From UBA3222 sp002363035 (GTDB taxonomy: Bacteria > Verrucomicrobiota > Verrucomicrobiia > Opitutales > UBA9783), in contig CAMPCR010000040.1 of the NCBI GenBank assembly GCA_946646575.1, forward strand, positions 1 to 7,932: a stretch of 7,932 nt of DNA, given 5' to 3'. Positions 1 to 6,058 of the stretch are shown here, one piece after another. The notes beneath the pieces were generated by a model that did not search any database, was not told where the DNA came from, and worked only from the letters and a program-made list of their open reading frames with translations. Position numbers and translations under genes: made by a program. Position 1 is the first letter of the stretch. Every line of letters begins with the position of its first letter.

Positions 1-939
1 CCGGTTGCGTTGCCGACCGAAACCGTCTACGGATTGGCGGCACCGTTGTTTTCGGAAGAAACGATACGAAAAATTTATTCCGTTAAACAGCGACCGGCGA
101 ACAATCCGCTGATTGTTCATGTTTTAAACTTCGAACAATTGTCGGAAATCGCCGAAACGACGCCGTTGGTACAGGCGTTGACGGAATGGTTTTGGCCGGG
201 ACCGTTAACGCTGGTCTTGAAGAAAAAAGCGTGCGTTTCGAATCTTGTGACCGCGGAGCAGACATCGGTGGCGGTGCGTTGTCCGCAGGCGTCGCTGTTT
301 CGTCAGGCGATTGTCTTAACGGGCGAGCCTCTCGTCGCTCCGAGTGCCAATCGTTTCCAACATGTCAGTCCGACGACGGCGATGCACGTTCTAAATGATC
401 TCGGCGGGCGCATTCCCTATATCCTGGACGGCGGAGCGTGTACGTTCGGTCTGGAATCAACGATTTTATCTTTATTGGACGAAGCACAACCGACGCTATT
501 GCGTTACGGACCGATTGCGACGGAAGTGTTGGAAGCGTTTCTGAAACGTCCGCTTATAACACCGTCGGGTGTGATTTCGGAGCAAAAGCCGCATCTTTCG
601 CCCGGGTTGTACAAAAAGCATTACAGCCCCCAGACGCCGTTGTATTTAGTGGGAAACCTCGCCGATTACGTACCGCCGTCACGTTATAAGGAAATCTTCG
701 AAGCACATGCCGCGCATGTTTTCTTGTTTCCGCCGTCACGACCGTTGCGGGAGGAAGAATGTGTTTTAAGTCCAAACAGAGATTTGAACGAAGCCGCATC
801 GAACCTGTTTGACTGCCTCCAAACGTTGGATACGCAAGGGTGGCAGTCGATTTGGACGGAAGCGGCACCGAACGAAGGTATCGGGCGCGCGTTGAATGAC
901 CGTTTAACGCGTGCCGCACATGTTGATTTGAGAGATTAA
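1..939 (+). CDS. Threonylcarbamoyl-AMP synthase, Sua5/YrdC/YwlC family (5' end cut off)
   Basis: Makes L-threonylcarbamoyl-AMP from threonine, bicarbonate and ATP, the first step of the t6A modification at position 37 of ANN-decoding tRNAs; cytoplasmic. The reading frame is open from base 1 (Pro-Val-Ala before LPTETVYGL), and the conserved PTETVYGL strand normally lies about 15-25 residues into the protein, so the true start is upstream of the window; the TTG at 10 is not the start. Of 312 visible residues, about 1-185 form the YrdC domain: PTETVYGLAA (5-14), KQRPANNPLIVHV (29-41), WPGPLT (65-70), SAN (115-117) and GLEST (150-154). A linker with SPGLYKKHYSPQTPL (200-214) leads into the C-terminal Sua5 domain (about 215-312), ending in NEGIGRALNDRLTRAA. 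The C-terminal domain marks the long Sua5 type rather than short TsaC. No anomalies seen. Confidence 0.95.
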   Translation, partial: PVALPTETVYGLAAPLFSEETIRKIYSVKQRPANNPLIVHVLNFEQLSEIAETTPLVQALTEWFWPGPLTLVLKKKACVSNLVTAEQTSVAVRCPQASLFRQAIVLTGEPLVAPSANRFQHVSPTTAMHVLNDLGGRIPYILDGGACTFGLESTILSLLDEAQPTLLRYGPIATEVLEAFLKRPLITPSGVISEQKPHLSPGLYKKHYSPQTPLYLVGNLADYVPPSRYKEIFEAHAAHVFLFPPSRPLREEECVLSPNRDLNEAASNLFDCLQTLDTQGWQSIWTEAAPNEGIGRALNDRLTRAAHVDLRD

Positions 940-1027
940 GCCGTCTGAGGCGGATATTGAATGCGTATTAAAATATGTTTTGGCTGAAATGAAAATCTTC
1001 AAAATTGACGGTAAAAAACATACAACA

Positions 1028-1060
1028 GATGCCTGGCGGTTCTTCCCAGGGATGTTTTTT
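1028..1060 (+). terminator. Probable intrinsic terminator after the Sua5 gene
   Basis: The arms CCTGG (1032-1036) and CCAGG (1046-1050) form a 5-bp stem with a 9-base loop. The flanking AT bases (1029-1030 and 1052-1053) could pair further across one G-G mismatch. A run of six T follows at 1055-1060. It lies 90 bases past the Sua5 stop and ahead of the transporter, so it would separate the two units. The stem is short and the T run begins four bases after it, so the call is moderate. Confidence 0.45.
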
Positions 1061-1098
1061 CAAATAAAAGACTAGGCAGCTTACTTTGTTTGAAAAAC

Positions 1099-1133
1099 TT
1101 GACAATAATATCACTCCCTGTCAGAGGTAGAAT
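1099..1133 (+). promoter_or_regulatory. Candidate sigma-70 promoter elements upstream of the nucleotide transporter
   Basis: A perfect -35-type hexamer TTGACA sits at 1099-1104 and a good -10-type hexamer TAGAAT at 1128-1133. The 23-base gap between them is too long for a normal sigma-70 promoter, so they may not act as a pair. If TAGAAT is the -10, transcription would begin near 1140, leaving a leader of only about seven bases before the GTG at 1147. No Shine-Dalgarno sequence lies at normal distance, which would agree with a very short leader. Confidence 0.25.
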
Positions 1134-1146
1134 GTAAGCTTCATCC

Positions 1147-2649
1147 GTGAAAATCGGTCGTGTCTTTTCGGCATTGCGGGAGTTTTTTTTCCCGATTCGC
1201 GGTTATGAGCTGAAAAAATTCCTGCCGCTTTTGCTCATCCACTGCTTTTGCATTTTTAACCATTACTGTTTGAAAAATTTGAAGGATTCGCTGATCGTCA
1301 CGGCGGCAGGCGTGGAAGCGATTTCCTTCCTGAAGCTTTGTATGCCGGCGGTGACCGTGCTGTTTCTGTTCCTTTACGCCAAAGTGAGCGATCGGTTACA
1401 GGGGCAGCGTTTATACGTGGCGGTATTGGGAACGTTTGTGCTGTTTTTTGTCTTTTTTACGACCGTTTTATATCCGTTTCGGGATGTTATTCATCCGTTT
1501 CGGCACACCGTTGTCGAGTACCAGCGGGCATATCCGTCGTTTTTCTGGCTGTTTTCCGTCTGGGGGTGTTGGAGCTATGCGATCTTTTTCGTGTTTGCCG
1601 AGCTCTGGAGTACGTTCGTAATGACAATCCTGTTTTGGCAGTTCATGGCGCAAATCAACACGGTTGAGGAGGCAAAACGCACCTATGGCTTTTTGCTGGT
1701 GTTTGGGCAGTTGGCGGTTGCGGCGGCCGGCTACGTCGGCGGGCTGGCGTCGGATATCCGCAGTCATGTACCGAAGGGACAGGATGCGTGGCAATGGACG
1801 TTAAACGCGTTGATCGGAACGGTTGCGGTCACGAGTTGCCTTGCGATGTTTTTGTATCACTGGGTCTATCGTCGCGTGCTGACGGATAAACGTTTTTACG
1901 ATAAGCCCGAACTGCCGGGGATGCGCCTCAAAGCCAAAAAGAAAGCCGGACTTCGGGACGGGCTGCGAGTGGTATTGCATTCGCCGTACCTGGCGTTGCT
2001 GGCAATTTTGGTGGTCAGTTACGCCTTTACCGACAACATGCTGGAAAACTTTTGGAAGCATGAAGTGAGCATCTGTTTCCCGAATCCGAACGACTACTGT
2101 ACATTTATCAGTCACTACACTATGGGATACGGGATTTTATCGATTGTGTTCACGCTTTTCGTCACCGCGGTGTTTCGAAAATTCTCCTGGAAAGTCGGGG
2201 CATTGGTCACACCGGCGGTGATGTTGCTCGGCGGTGTGGTGCTGTTCGGTACGATTTTGTTCCGAAAATTTCTGCTGGTACCTCTGGGCGGGCTTGCCGG
2301 TTTTTCGCACACCATTGTACAATTCGGATTGGTGGTGATGATCCTCGGGCGTTCGGGAAAAATGTCGTTTTTCGACATGAGCAAGGAGATTGCCTTTATT
2401 CCGCTGAGTGATGATTTGAAGGCAAAAGGAAAAGCGTTTGTGGACGGTATGGGACACCGCTTCGGGAAATCGTTCGGCTCGGGTTTCCAAGTGCTGATGC
2501 TGACGATCCTCGGCAGTTTTTCGGAGTTTCCCGCAACCTATGATGATGTGGCGCCGTATGCCTGTGCGATCTATATGTTACTTGCCGTCGCCTGGATATT
2601 CGCCGTGTTTCGGCTCAATCGGCGCATCGAAAACGGTAAAGAGGCGTAA
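1147..2649 (+). CDS. Nucleotide (ATP/ADP-type) transporter, Tlc/NTT family
   Basis: Inner-membrane carrier of the AAA/NTT family, which in Rickettsia and Chlamydia swaps host ATP for ADP or takes up nucleotides. The 500 residues match the usual length, and about a dozen hydrophobic segments span 25-490. Family hallmarks: FFFPIRGYELKKFLPL (13-28), LKDSLIVTA (45-53; the Lys matches the conserved TKD site), AELWSTFVMTILFWQF (151-166, with the conserved membrane Glu), NTVEEAKRTYG (171-181), and FDMSKEIAFIPLSDDLKAKG (409-428) followed by KAFVDGMGHRFGKSFG. The start is GTG at 1147: the frame has a stop at 1135 and no other start between. The same octamer CATCCGTG surrounds the proposed GTG start of the next gene. 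Substrate specificity (ATP/ADP exchange against proton-driven or broad nucleotide import) cannot be read from the sequence. The gene implies access to host cytosol or nucleus. Confidence 0.95.
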   Translation: MKIGRVFSALREFFFPIRGYELKKFLPLLLIHCFCIFNHYCLKNLKDSLIVTAAGVEAISFLKLCMPAVTVLFLFLYAKVSDRLQGQRLYVAVLGTFVLFFVFFTTVLYPFRDVIHPFRHTVVEYQRAYPSFFWLFSVWGCWSYAIFFVFAELWSTFVMTILFWQFMAQINTVEEAKRTYGFLLVFGQLAVAAAGYVGGLASDIRSHVPKGQDAWQWTLNALIGTVAVTSCLAMFLYHWVYRRVLTDKRFYDKPELPGMRLKAKKKAGLRDGLRVVLHSPYLALLAILVVSYAFTDNMLENFWKHEVSICFPNPNDYCTFISHYTMGYGILSIVFTLFVTAVFRKFSWKVGALVTPAVMLLGGVVLFGTILFRKFLLVPLGGLAGFSHTIVQFGLVVMILGRSGKMSFFDMSKEIAFIPLSDDLKAKGKAFVDGMGHRFGKSFGSGFQVLMLTILGSFSEFPATYDDVAPYACAIYMLLAVAWIFAVFRLNRRIENGKEA

Positions 2650-2746
2650 CGGCGGAGGTGCGGTGCGGGGTTTGCATTAAGTTTAAAAACGCATGTTGTC
2701 TTTTAAACCGTTTTAATCGACCATAACATTGTTCCCTTCCCCATCC

Positions 2747-3361
2747 GTGCAAACGTATTTGTCGTTTTTTAAAACCCTTTCTCCCGACGTATGGCAACAC
2801 TTGGAAGCATATGCGGCATTATTGTCGGAGTGGAATGAAAAAATCAATCTCGTCTCCCGCAAAGAGACAAAATTTTTCGAAAATCATATTTTGCCGATTA
2901 TGCCTTTGGCGGAAGATTTCCAAGCACATGCGTGCTTTGAGCGTTCAAAAAGCGTTCTGGATATCGGAACGGGCGGCGGTATTCCGGGCATTCCGCTGGC
3001 AATTTTGTTTCCGAAAATTTCCTTCACATTACTGGATTCGATTCGCAAGAAAACCGTTGCCGTTGCGGATATGGTCGAGAAGCTTGCCCTGCCGAATGTA
3101 CAGGTCGCATGCGAACGTTTGGAAAACCTTTCGGAGCACTACGATGCCTGCGTCGGGCGAGGCGTGACGGCATTTGAGCATTTTGTTTCCGCAACCGCCA
3201 AGCGTTTAAAGTCGTACGGTTCCGTGTTTTACTGGTCGGGCGGCGATGTTGAAACCTTGGTTCCGCAGACTCTAAAACGATATACACGCGTTATTGATTT
3301 GGAAGCCTTTTTTCGCGGACGGTATGCCGTTACAAAAAAATTGCTTTGGTATCGAAAATAA
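2747..3361 (+). CDS. rsmG: 16S rRNA (guanine-527 N7) methyltransferase RsmG (GidB)
   Basis: Transfers a methyl group from SAM to N7 of G527 in the 530 loop of 16S rRNA; loss of it causes low-level streptomycin resistance in other bacteria. With the GTG at 2747 it has 204 residues, typical for the family. A TTG at 2729 would add six residues; I prefer GTG because it is the more common start, because CATCCGTG recurs at the transporter start, and because the protein then begins just before its first helix. Visible motifs: SEWNEKINLVSRKE near the N-terminus, the SAM-binding loop VLDIGTGGGIPGIPLAILFP, then FTLLDSIRKK (acidic ribose-binding residue) and FFRGRYAVTKKLLWYRK at the C-terminus. The SRKE and YAVTKK ends resemble the Bacteroidota/Verrucomicrobiota type, from memory. 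It follows the transporter after 97 bases with no clear Shine-Dalgarno site. Confidence 0.93.
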   Translation: MQTYLSFFKTLSPDVWQHLEAYAALLSEWNEKINLVSRKETKFFENHILPIMPLAEDFQAHACFERSKSVLDIGTGGGIPGIPLAILFPKISFTLLDSIRKKTVAVADMVEKLALPNVQVACERLENLSEHYDACVGRGVTAFEHFVSATAKRLKSYGSVFYWSGGDVETLVPQTLKRYTRVIDLEAFFRGRYAVTKKLLWYRK

Positions 3362-3762
3362 TCTTAAAGTTTTGAAAATAATTTTTGGAAATTGTTCGAA
3401 AAAAATTTTGTTTCCGGGATTTTCCGCTTCTTTATCACGAAAAATCACCGTTTTTTGCCTTTTTTTGAAAAACTTTCTTATTTTTTTAAGAAAAAATGAT
3501 ATGGTTTTAAAAAACGCGCTCAAACGCTTCTTTTCGGCTTCCGGTCTCGGTTTTTAACGATTTTGCGGTGATTACCTCGGGCTTGTGCGGTTTCATTTTT
3601 TCTTTTAAGAAAAATTTTCAATCGCGTTTCGAAGAAATTTCTTTTTTTCATAAAAACGGAAAAGTTTTCCCTAAAATAAATCACGAATCCGCTTGAAAAT
3701 CGGATTTCGGAGGCAGGAATGCGTCGGAATAGATAAAAAACGGATGTAAAGGATAATTTAAG
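3362..3762. other. AT-rich gene-free block with homopurine/homopyrimidine palindromes
   Basis: About 400 bases without a credible gene; open frames here are short, rich in Phe/Lys and driven by A/T runs. It holds TTTCTTA-N6-TAAGAAA (3474-3493) and a second palindrome, TTTTTCTT-TT-AAGAAAAA, about 120 bases further on. Both contain the shared 12-mer TTTTAAGAAAAA. Either could terminate rsmG transcripts in both directions, although neither has a GC stem. The right end (from about 3680) is less AT-rich and carries the elements listed separately in front of the sigma-54 promoter. Confidence 0.6.
3686..3706. promoter_or_regulatory. Inverted repeat upstream of the sigma-54 promoter, possible activator site
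   Basis: AATCCG (3686-3691) and CGGATT (3701-3706) form a perfect 6-bp dyad with a 9-base spacer. Its centre lies about 95 bases before the predicted start site of the sigma-54 promoter, which is the normal distance for an enhancer-binding activator. That it binds such a protein is inference; an RNA hairpin is not likely because it is upstream of the promoter. Confidence 0.3.
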
Positions 3763-3779
3763 TTGGCACGATTTATGCT
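3763..3779 (+). promoter_or_regulatory. Sigma-54 (RpoN) -24/-12 promoter
   Basis: TTGGCACGATTTATGCT matches the consensus YTGGCACGrNNNTTGCW at every fixed position except one (A for T just before TGC). The GG at 3764-3765... and GC at 3777-3778 have the required spacing. With -12 at 3778 the start of transcription would be near 3790, directly in front of the 3794 gene. No other match of this quality was found on either strand. Transcription would need RpoN and an AAA+ activator bound upstream. Confidence 0.75.
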
Positions 3780-3793
3780 TACATTTAAGGCGT

Positions 3794-4198
3794 ATGGTGC
3801 ATACATGGATCGTGAACGGGTTGGCGAACATCGGAACGTCGTTTTTGGAACAGGCGCTGCGTCCGAAGAAGGAAAGCGAAAAATACGTTTTTAACTTCGG
3901 GGCGATTATGGCGCATTTGGACAAAGAAGGGCGTAAGGAATCGGTCATTCGCGAAATGCAGGCGGAACTGCTGGAGGAGGCGCAACAACAGCCGTTGTTG
4001 GAAGAGTTTCGCAAGGCGGACGATTCGACGATTACGTTCGAACGCGACGGTTTGGGTCGGTGCCTGGTGAAGGAAAACGGGCAGGTGATTTTAAGGTGTT
4101 CGTGCGATTCGCGCCTCGGGAAGCTCGGATTGGCGTACTATCATTTGGAACAGATGCGTTCCGAAAACCGCAGGAAAGAATACAAAAATGTTGCTTAA
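3794..4198 (+). CDS. Hypothetical protein, 134 residues, under a sigma-54 promoter
   Basis: I do not recognise this protein. It is soluble: no signal peptide or membrane segment. It begins with a mildly hydrophobic helix (TWIVNGLANIGTSFLEQALR), then a basic patch, an acidic Gln/Glu-rich helical stretch (about 56-72), a likely beta hairpin (ITFERDGLGRCLVKENGQVILRC) and a paired-cysteine motif RCSCDSRLG (about 99-107) before a C-terminal helix. The ATG at 3794 has AAGG at 3787-3790 in front, but the sigma-54 start site near 3790 would leave only about four bases of leader; the in-frame GTG at 3812 would leave about 22 and is a real alternative. Its stop TAA (4196-4198) interlocks with the stop of the opposing guanylate kinase gene. 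A single-gene sigma-54 transcription unit suggests a regulated, not housekeeping, role. Confidence 0.8.
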   Translation: MVHTWIVNGLANIGTSFLEQALRPKKESEKYVFNFGAIMAHLDKEGRKESVIREMQAELLEEAQQQPLLEEFRKADDSTITFERDGLGRCLVKENGQVILRCSCDSRLGKLGLAYYHLEQMRSENRRKEYKNVA

Positions 4199-4770
4199 GA
4201 CCGCATTTTTTCGGCGTAATAAATGTGTTGCAGACAGCGCCAATCGTGCGCTCGATCGCGACTTTGCAGGCGATAATCGAAGCGTGATGCCAGGCGCAAC
4301 TCCGTTTCAGCCGTTTGAAGGCGTGTTCGGATCGTCGGTGCATCATCGGTTCCGCGCGTAAGAAGCCGCTCTTTCAGTGTTTCAACGGAATCGGGCTCGA
4401 TGAAAACCGTCACTAAACGACGGTTCGTAAGCATCGTGCGGGCGTTTTGTTGAAAGGTCTGCGCGCCGCGGACATCCAGGCTCAAAATGAGATCTTTGTC
4501 CCCGTGTTCCCGTAACGCCGCTTTGGAAACGCCGTAATCATGCTCGTACACGCGGGCGTGTTCCAAGAACTCGTCGTTTTCAAGGGCTTTTGAAAACGTT
4601 TCCGGCGTCATGAAGTGGTAATCGACGCCGTCAACTTCGCCGGCTCTCGGCAAACGCGTAGTGGTCGTGATAACGCGCGCCGTATTCGGAATTTCTTCCA
4701 AAAAACGCCGACAGAGCGTCGTTTTACCGCACCCGGACGGTCCCGTTAACACCAACAACAGACGGTTCAT
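4195..4770 (-). CDS. gmk: Guanylate kinase
   Basis: Phosphorylates GMP to GDP with ATP in the cytoplasm; essential for guanine nucleotide supply. From the ATG at 4770 it has 191 residues, close to the usual 190-210. Motifs: P-loop GPSGCGKT (10-17), the GMP-binding stretch TTTTRLPRAGEVDGVDYHF, then DEFLEHARVYEHDYGV (lid region), and LILSLDVRGAQTF (Walker B-like strand, with Asp). RLLTRGTDDAPTIRTRL is the usual second lid segment. An in-frame ATG at 4797 would add nine residues, but the P-loop normally sits about ten residues from the start, favouring 4770. No Shine-Dalgarno sequence is visible. The gene is not accompanied by yicC or rpoZ in this window, its common partners in many bacteria. 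It converges on the 3794 gene, with the two stops sharing TTAA. Confidence 0.94.
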   Translation of the reverse strand: MNRLLLVLTGPSGCGKTTLCRRFLEEIPNTARVITTTTRLPRAGEVDGVDYHFMTPETFSKALENDEFLEHARVYEHDYGVSKAALREHGDKDLILSLDVRGAQTFQQNARTMLTNRRLVTVFIEPDSVETLKERLLTRGTDDAPTIRTRLQTAETELRLASRFDYRLQSRDRAHDWRCLQHIYYAEKMRS

Positions 4771-5208
4771 GATTGAAAAAATCGAAGTTTTGCGCATCGG
4801 CAGGCACCCAAAAGCCGTGCGGGATAAAGATTTCGGTTGTGTTTTAACGGGAACCGTATCGCGCCGCCAATAAGCGGCTCTCCTTCGGAGAACGTGCGCC
4901 GATTTTTAAATTTTTTCCGAAAATGAGGACGGTTTTTTTCTTCCCGTCGAAGGCTTGCATCGGAGCGGTTTAAAACAAATGCGACCGTTTTTCGGACTCG
5001 GGTATGATTGGTTCGCTCCGCATCGGACTTTGAAACGGTTTCCGATAAAGCGACTTTTCGGTTTGGGCAGTGCGGCGGGTGAGCGGGGAACATTTCTTCA
5101 AAACGGCGGACGGCAGTGTTCGGGAAACGTACAGAGAAGCTTTCCGGTGTGTGTTTCATTATGTGACGGCACGAACGGTTCGAAATTTTTTCAAAACGAA
5201 ACCCCACA
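4771..5208. other. Gene-free region upstream of gmk
   Basis: Frames are open on both strands here (for example a minus-strand frame of 158 codons that would overlap the gmk start), but their products are rich in Arg, Phe, Ser and His without recognisable motifs, hydrophobic pattern or plausible start. I see no tRNA or other known RNA. The region may be a decayed gene or a regulatory spacer. The tandem hairpins listed at 4863-4891 are its clearest structure. Confidence 0.5.
4863..4891. other. Two tandem hairpins upstream of gmk
   Basis: GCCGC (4863-4867) pairs with GCGGC (4874-4878) across CAATAA, and directly next to it TCTCC (4879-4883) pairs with GGAGA (4887-4891) across TTC. Read on the plus strand they are followed by T runs at 4903-4907 and 4911-4916 after a 10-base gap, as in a weak terminator. 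Read on the minus strand they would lie about 95-120 bases ahead of the gmk start, possibly in its leader. Which strand matters is not decidable here. Confidence 0.35.
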
Positions 5209-5352
5209 ATGAAGAATTTTAGCAACTTTTCGCGTTTGTTCAAGCAACGAATGTTTGTTCGAGTGACCCGTGCGGCTTTAAATACGGGAGTTTCGGAACG
5301 GGAGCGGGCAAACTTCCGCAGAGACCCGTCTCCAAAGAGCGGCTTCCCCTAA
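5209..5352 (+). CDS. Possible small protein, 47 residues
   Basis: An ATG at 5209 opens a frame of 47 residues beginning MKNFSNFSRLFKQRMFVRVT and ending in DPSPKSGFP. It is strongly basic (about ten Arg/Lys), without a signal peptide or membrane segment. The upstream frame is closed by a TGA at 5164 with no other start between. Points in favour: the composition is protein-like, and its TAA (5350-5352) overlaps the TAG of the opposing membrane-protein gene in CTAA, the same interlocked-stop layout as at 4195-4198. Points against: short length, no Shine-Dalgarno sequence, and no family I recognise. Confidence 0.35.
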   Translation: MKNFSNFSRLFKQRMFVRVTRAALNTGVSERERANFRRDPSPKSGFP

Positions 5353-6035
5353 AATGCGAGTCCAATCAGCAAAATGCCGTAAAGGATGCCGCACCCAGCG
5401 ACGGTTTTGAGTCGACGGCGGTTGTTGCGAAAGAGGACTTGAATGAGGTCGCGCGCACGATAAGGGCACACACCGAAGTAAAGCGACAGCACGATCCAGA
5501 AATAAAAAAGTCCCGAGACGTACGGTCGGAGGATGTGATCGCTCATATAGCCGATTTGCAGAAGACGATGTACGCTCAGCACTGTCAGCACGGCAACGCC
5601 GCGGACGATGAGAAAATCCTTCCAGTAGAGGATACAACCGACGAAGGCAAATCCGAAGAAAAGCGTCAGCGCAAGCTTGAAGTCTTCGCATTCCTTGGCA
5701 TCCGTCTGCCAAAGGTTCAGGAAAAACCACAGATGCGCAACGGTAAAAACCAACAATCCAAGGCGTTCGTTGCGCAGAATTTTCAGGGATGCTTCGCCGT
5801 GCTTTTCTTTTAAGAGCAGGCAACCGCCGCCGAACGCGAGCAACCCCGCTCCCAAAAGCATTGCCAAAAGCGTCAGCGTCACGTTCTCACGTAAGGAAAT
5901 TTTTCGGGGTTGTTCAAGCGGGAAATGGTTGCCACGTTGAAGATGTGTAACGTACACGGGACATTGAGACTGTGTAAGGGCTGACGGCGCGGGTAATTTT
6001 TGCCGTCGGGATGGTGATTTTTTCTCAAAAATCAT
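5349..6035 (-). CDS. Six-segment integral membrane protein of unknown function
   Basis: Hydrophobic segments at residues of about 52-75, 92-110, 119-137, 140-160, 170-190 and 210-228 make a six-helix inner-membrane protein with short loops and no large soluble domain. The segment YWKDFLIVRGVAVLTVLSVH (137-156) and the later CPYRARDLIQVLF remind me of an uncharacterised membrane family in Verrucomicrobiota, from memory only. The ATG at 6035 gives 228 residues, but the first 51 are polar, basic and unlike the rest, and their DNA overlaps two inverted repeats. GTG at 5957 (202 residues) or GTG at 5882 (177 residues, starting right before the first helix) may be the real start. No function can be assigned. 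It diverges from the regulator-like gene at 6087. Confidence 0.7.
   Translation of the reverse strand: MIFEKKSPSRRQKLPAPSALTQSQCPVYVTHLQRGNHFPLEQPRKISLRENVTLTLLAMLLGAGLLAFGGGCLLLKEKHGEASLKILRNERLGLLVFTVAHLWFFLNLWQTDAKECEDFKLALTLFFGFAFVGCILYWKDFLIVRGVAVLTVLSVHRLLQIGYMSDHILRPYVSGLFYFWIVLSLYFGVCPYRARDLIQVLFRNNRRRLKTVAGCGILYGILLIGLAF
5983..6007. repeat. Inverted repeat GACGGC/GCCGTC
   Basis: GACGGC (5983-5988) and GCCGTC (6002-6007) form a perfect 6-bp dyad with a 13-base spacer, in the divergent region between the membrane-protein gene and the regulator-like gene. It could be an operator or an RNA hairpin; it also lies inside the doubtful N-terminal part of the membrane-protein frame. Confidence 0.35.
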
Positions 6036-6040
6036 TTTTT
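6015..6040 (+). terminator. Perfect hairpin plus T6 run ahead of the regulator-like gene
   Basis: TGATTTTT (6015-6022) and AAAAATCA (6027-6034) pair perfectly over 8 bp with loop TCTC, followed at once by six T (6035-6040). This has the layout of an intrinsic terminator on the plus strand, though the stem is AT-rich. No plus-strand gene precedes it for more than 600 bases, so it could block read-through or act as an attenuator for the gene starting at 6087. It also covers the ATG at 6033-6035 of the opposing frame. Confidence 0.4.
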
Positions 6041-6058
6041 GTTTGCAAAAACGGAAAA

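Noticed and set aside
1030..1050. TGCCTGGCGG looks like the 5' end of a 5S rRNA gene.
   Set aside because: None of the 5S body follows; the paired CCAGG comes nine bases later and a T run follows. It is better read as a short terminator hairpin.
989..1075. 28-codon frame (MKIFKIDGKK...FFQIKD) between the Sua5 and transporter genes.
   Set aside because: The composition is protein-like, but it has no ribosome-binding site, spans the terminator hairpin and is too short to support without homologs.
2658..2726. Short GTG-started frame of 22 codons and a 7-codon ATG frame (2692) ahead of rsmG, possible leader peptides.
   Set aside because: The purine-rich GGAGG abuts the GTG with no spacing, and no attenuator-like structure follows.
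3294..3557. Plus-strand frame of 87 codons overlapping the end of rsmG.
   Set aside because: The first part is a shifted reading of rsmG and the rest is Phe/Lys/Leu from A/T runs.
5165..5190. GGTTCGAA resembling a tRNA T-loop.
   Set aside because: No matching acceptor, D or anticodon arms are found on either side.
4767..5243. Minus-strand frame of 158 codons upstream of and overlapping gmk.
   Set aside because: Product rich in Arg, Phe, Ser and His without motifs or hydrophobic pattern; it also overlaps the gmk start. It looks like chance openness in GC-biased DNA.
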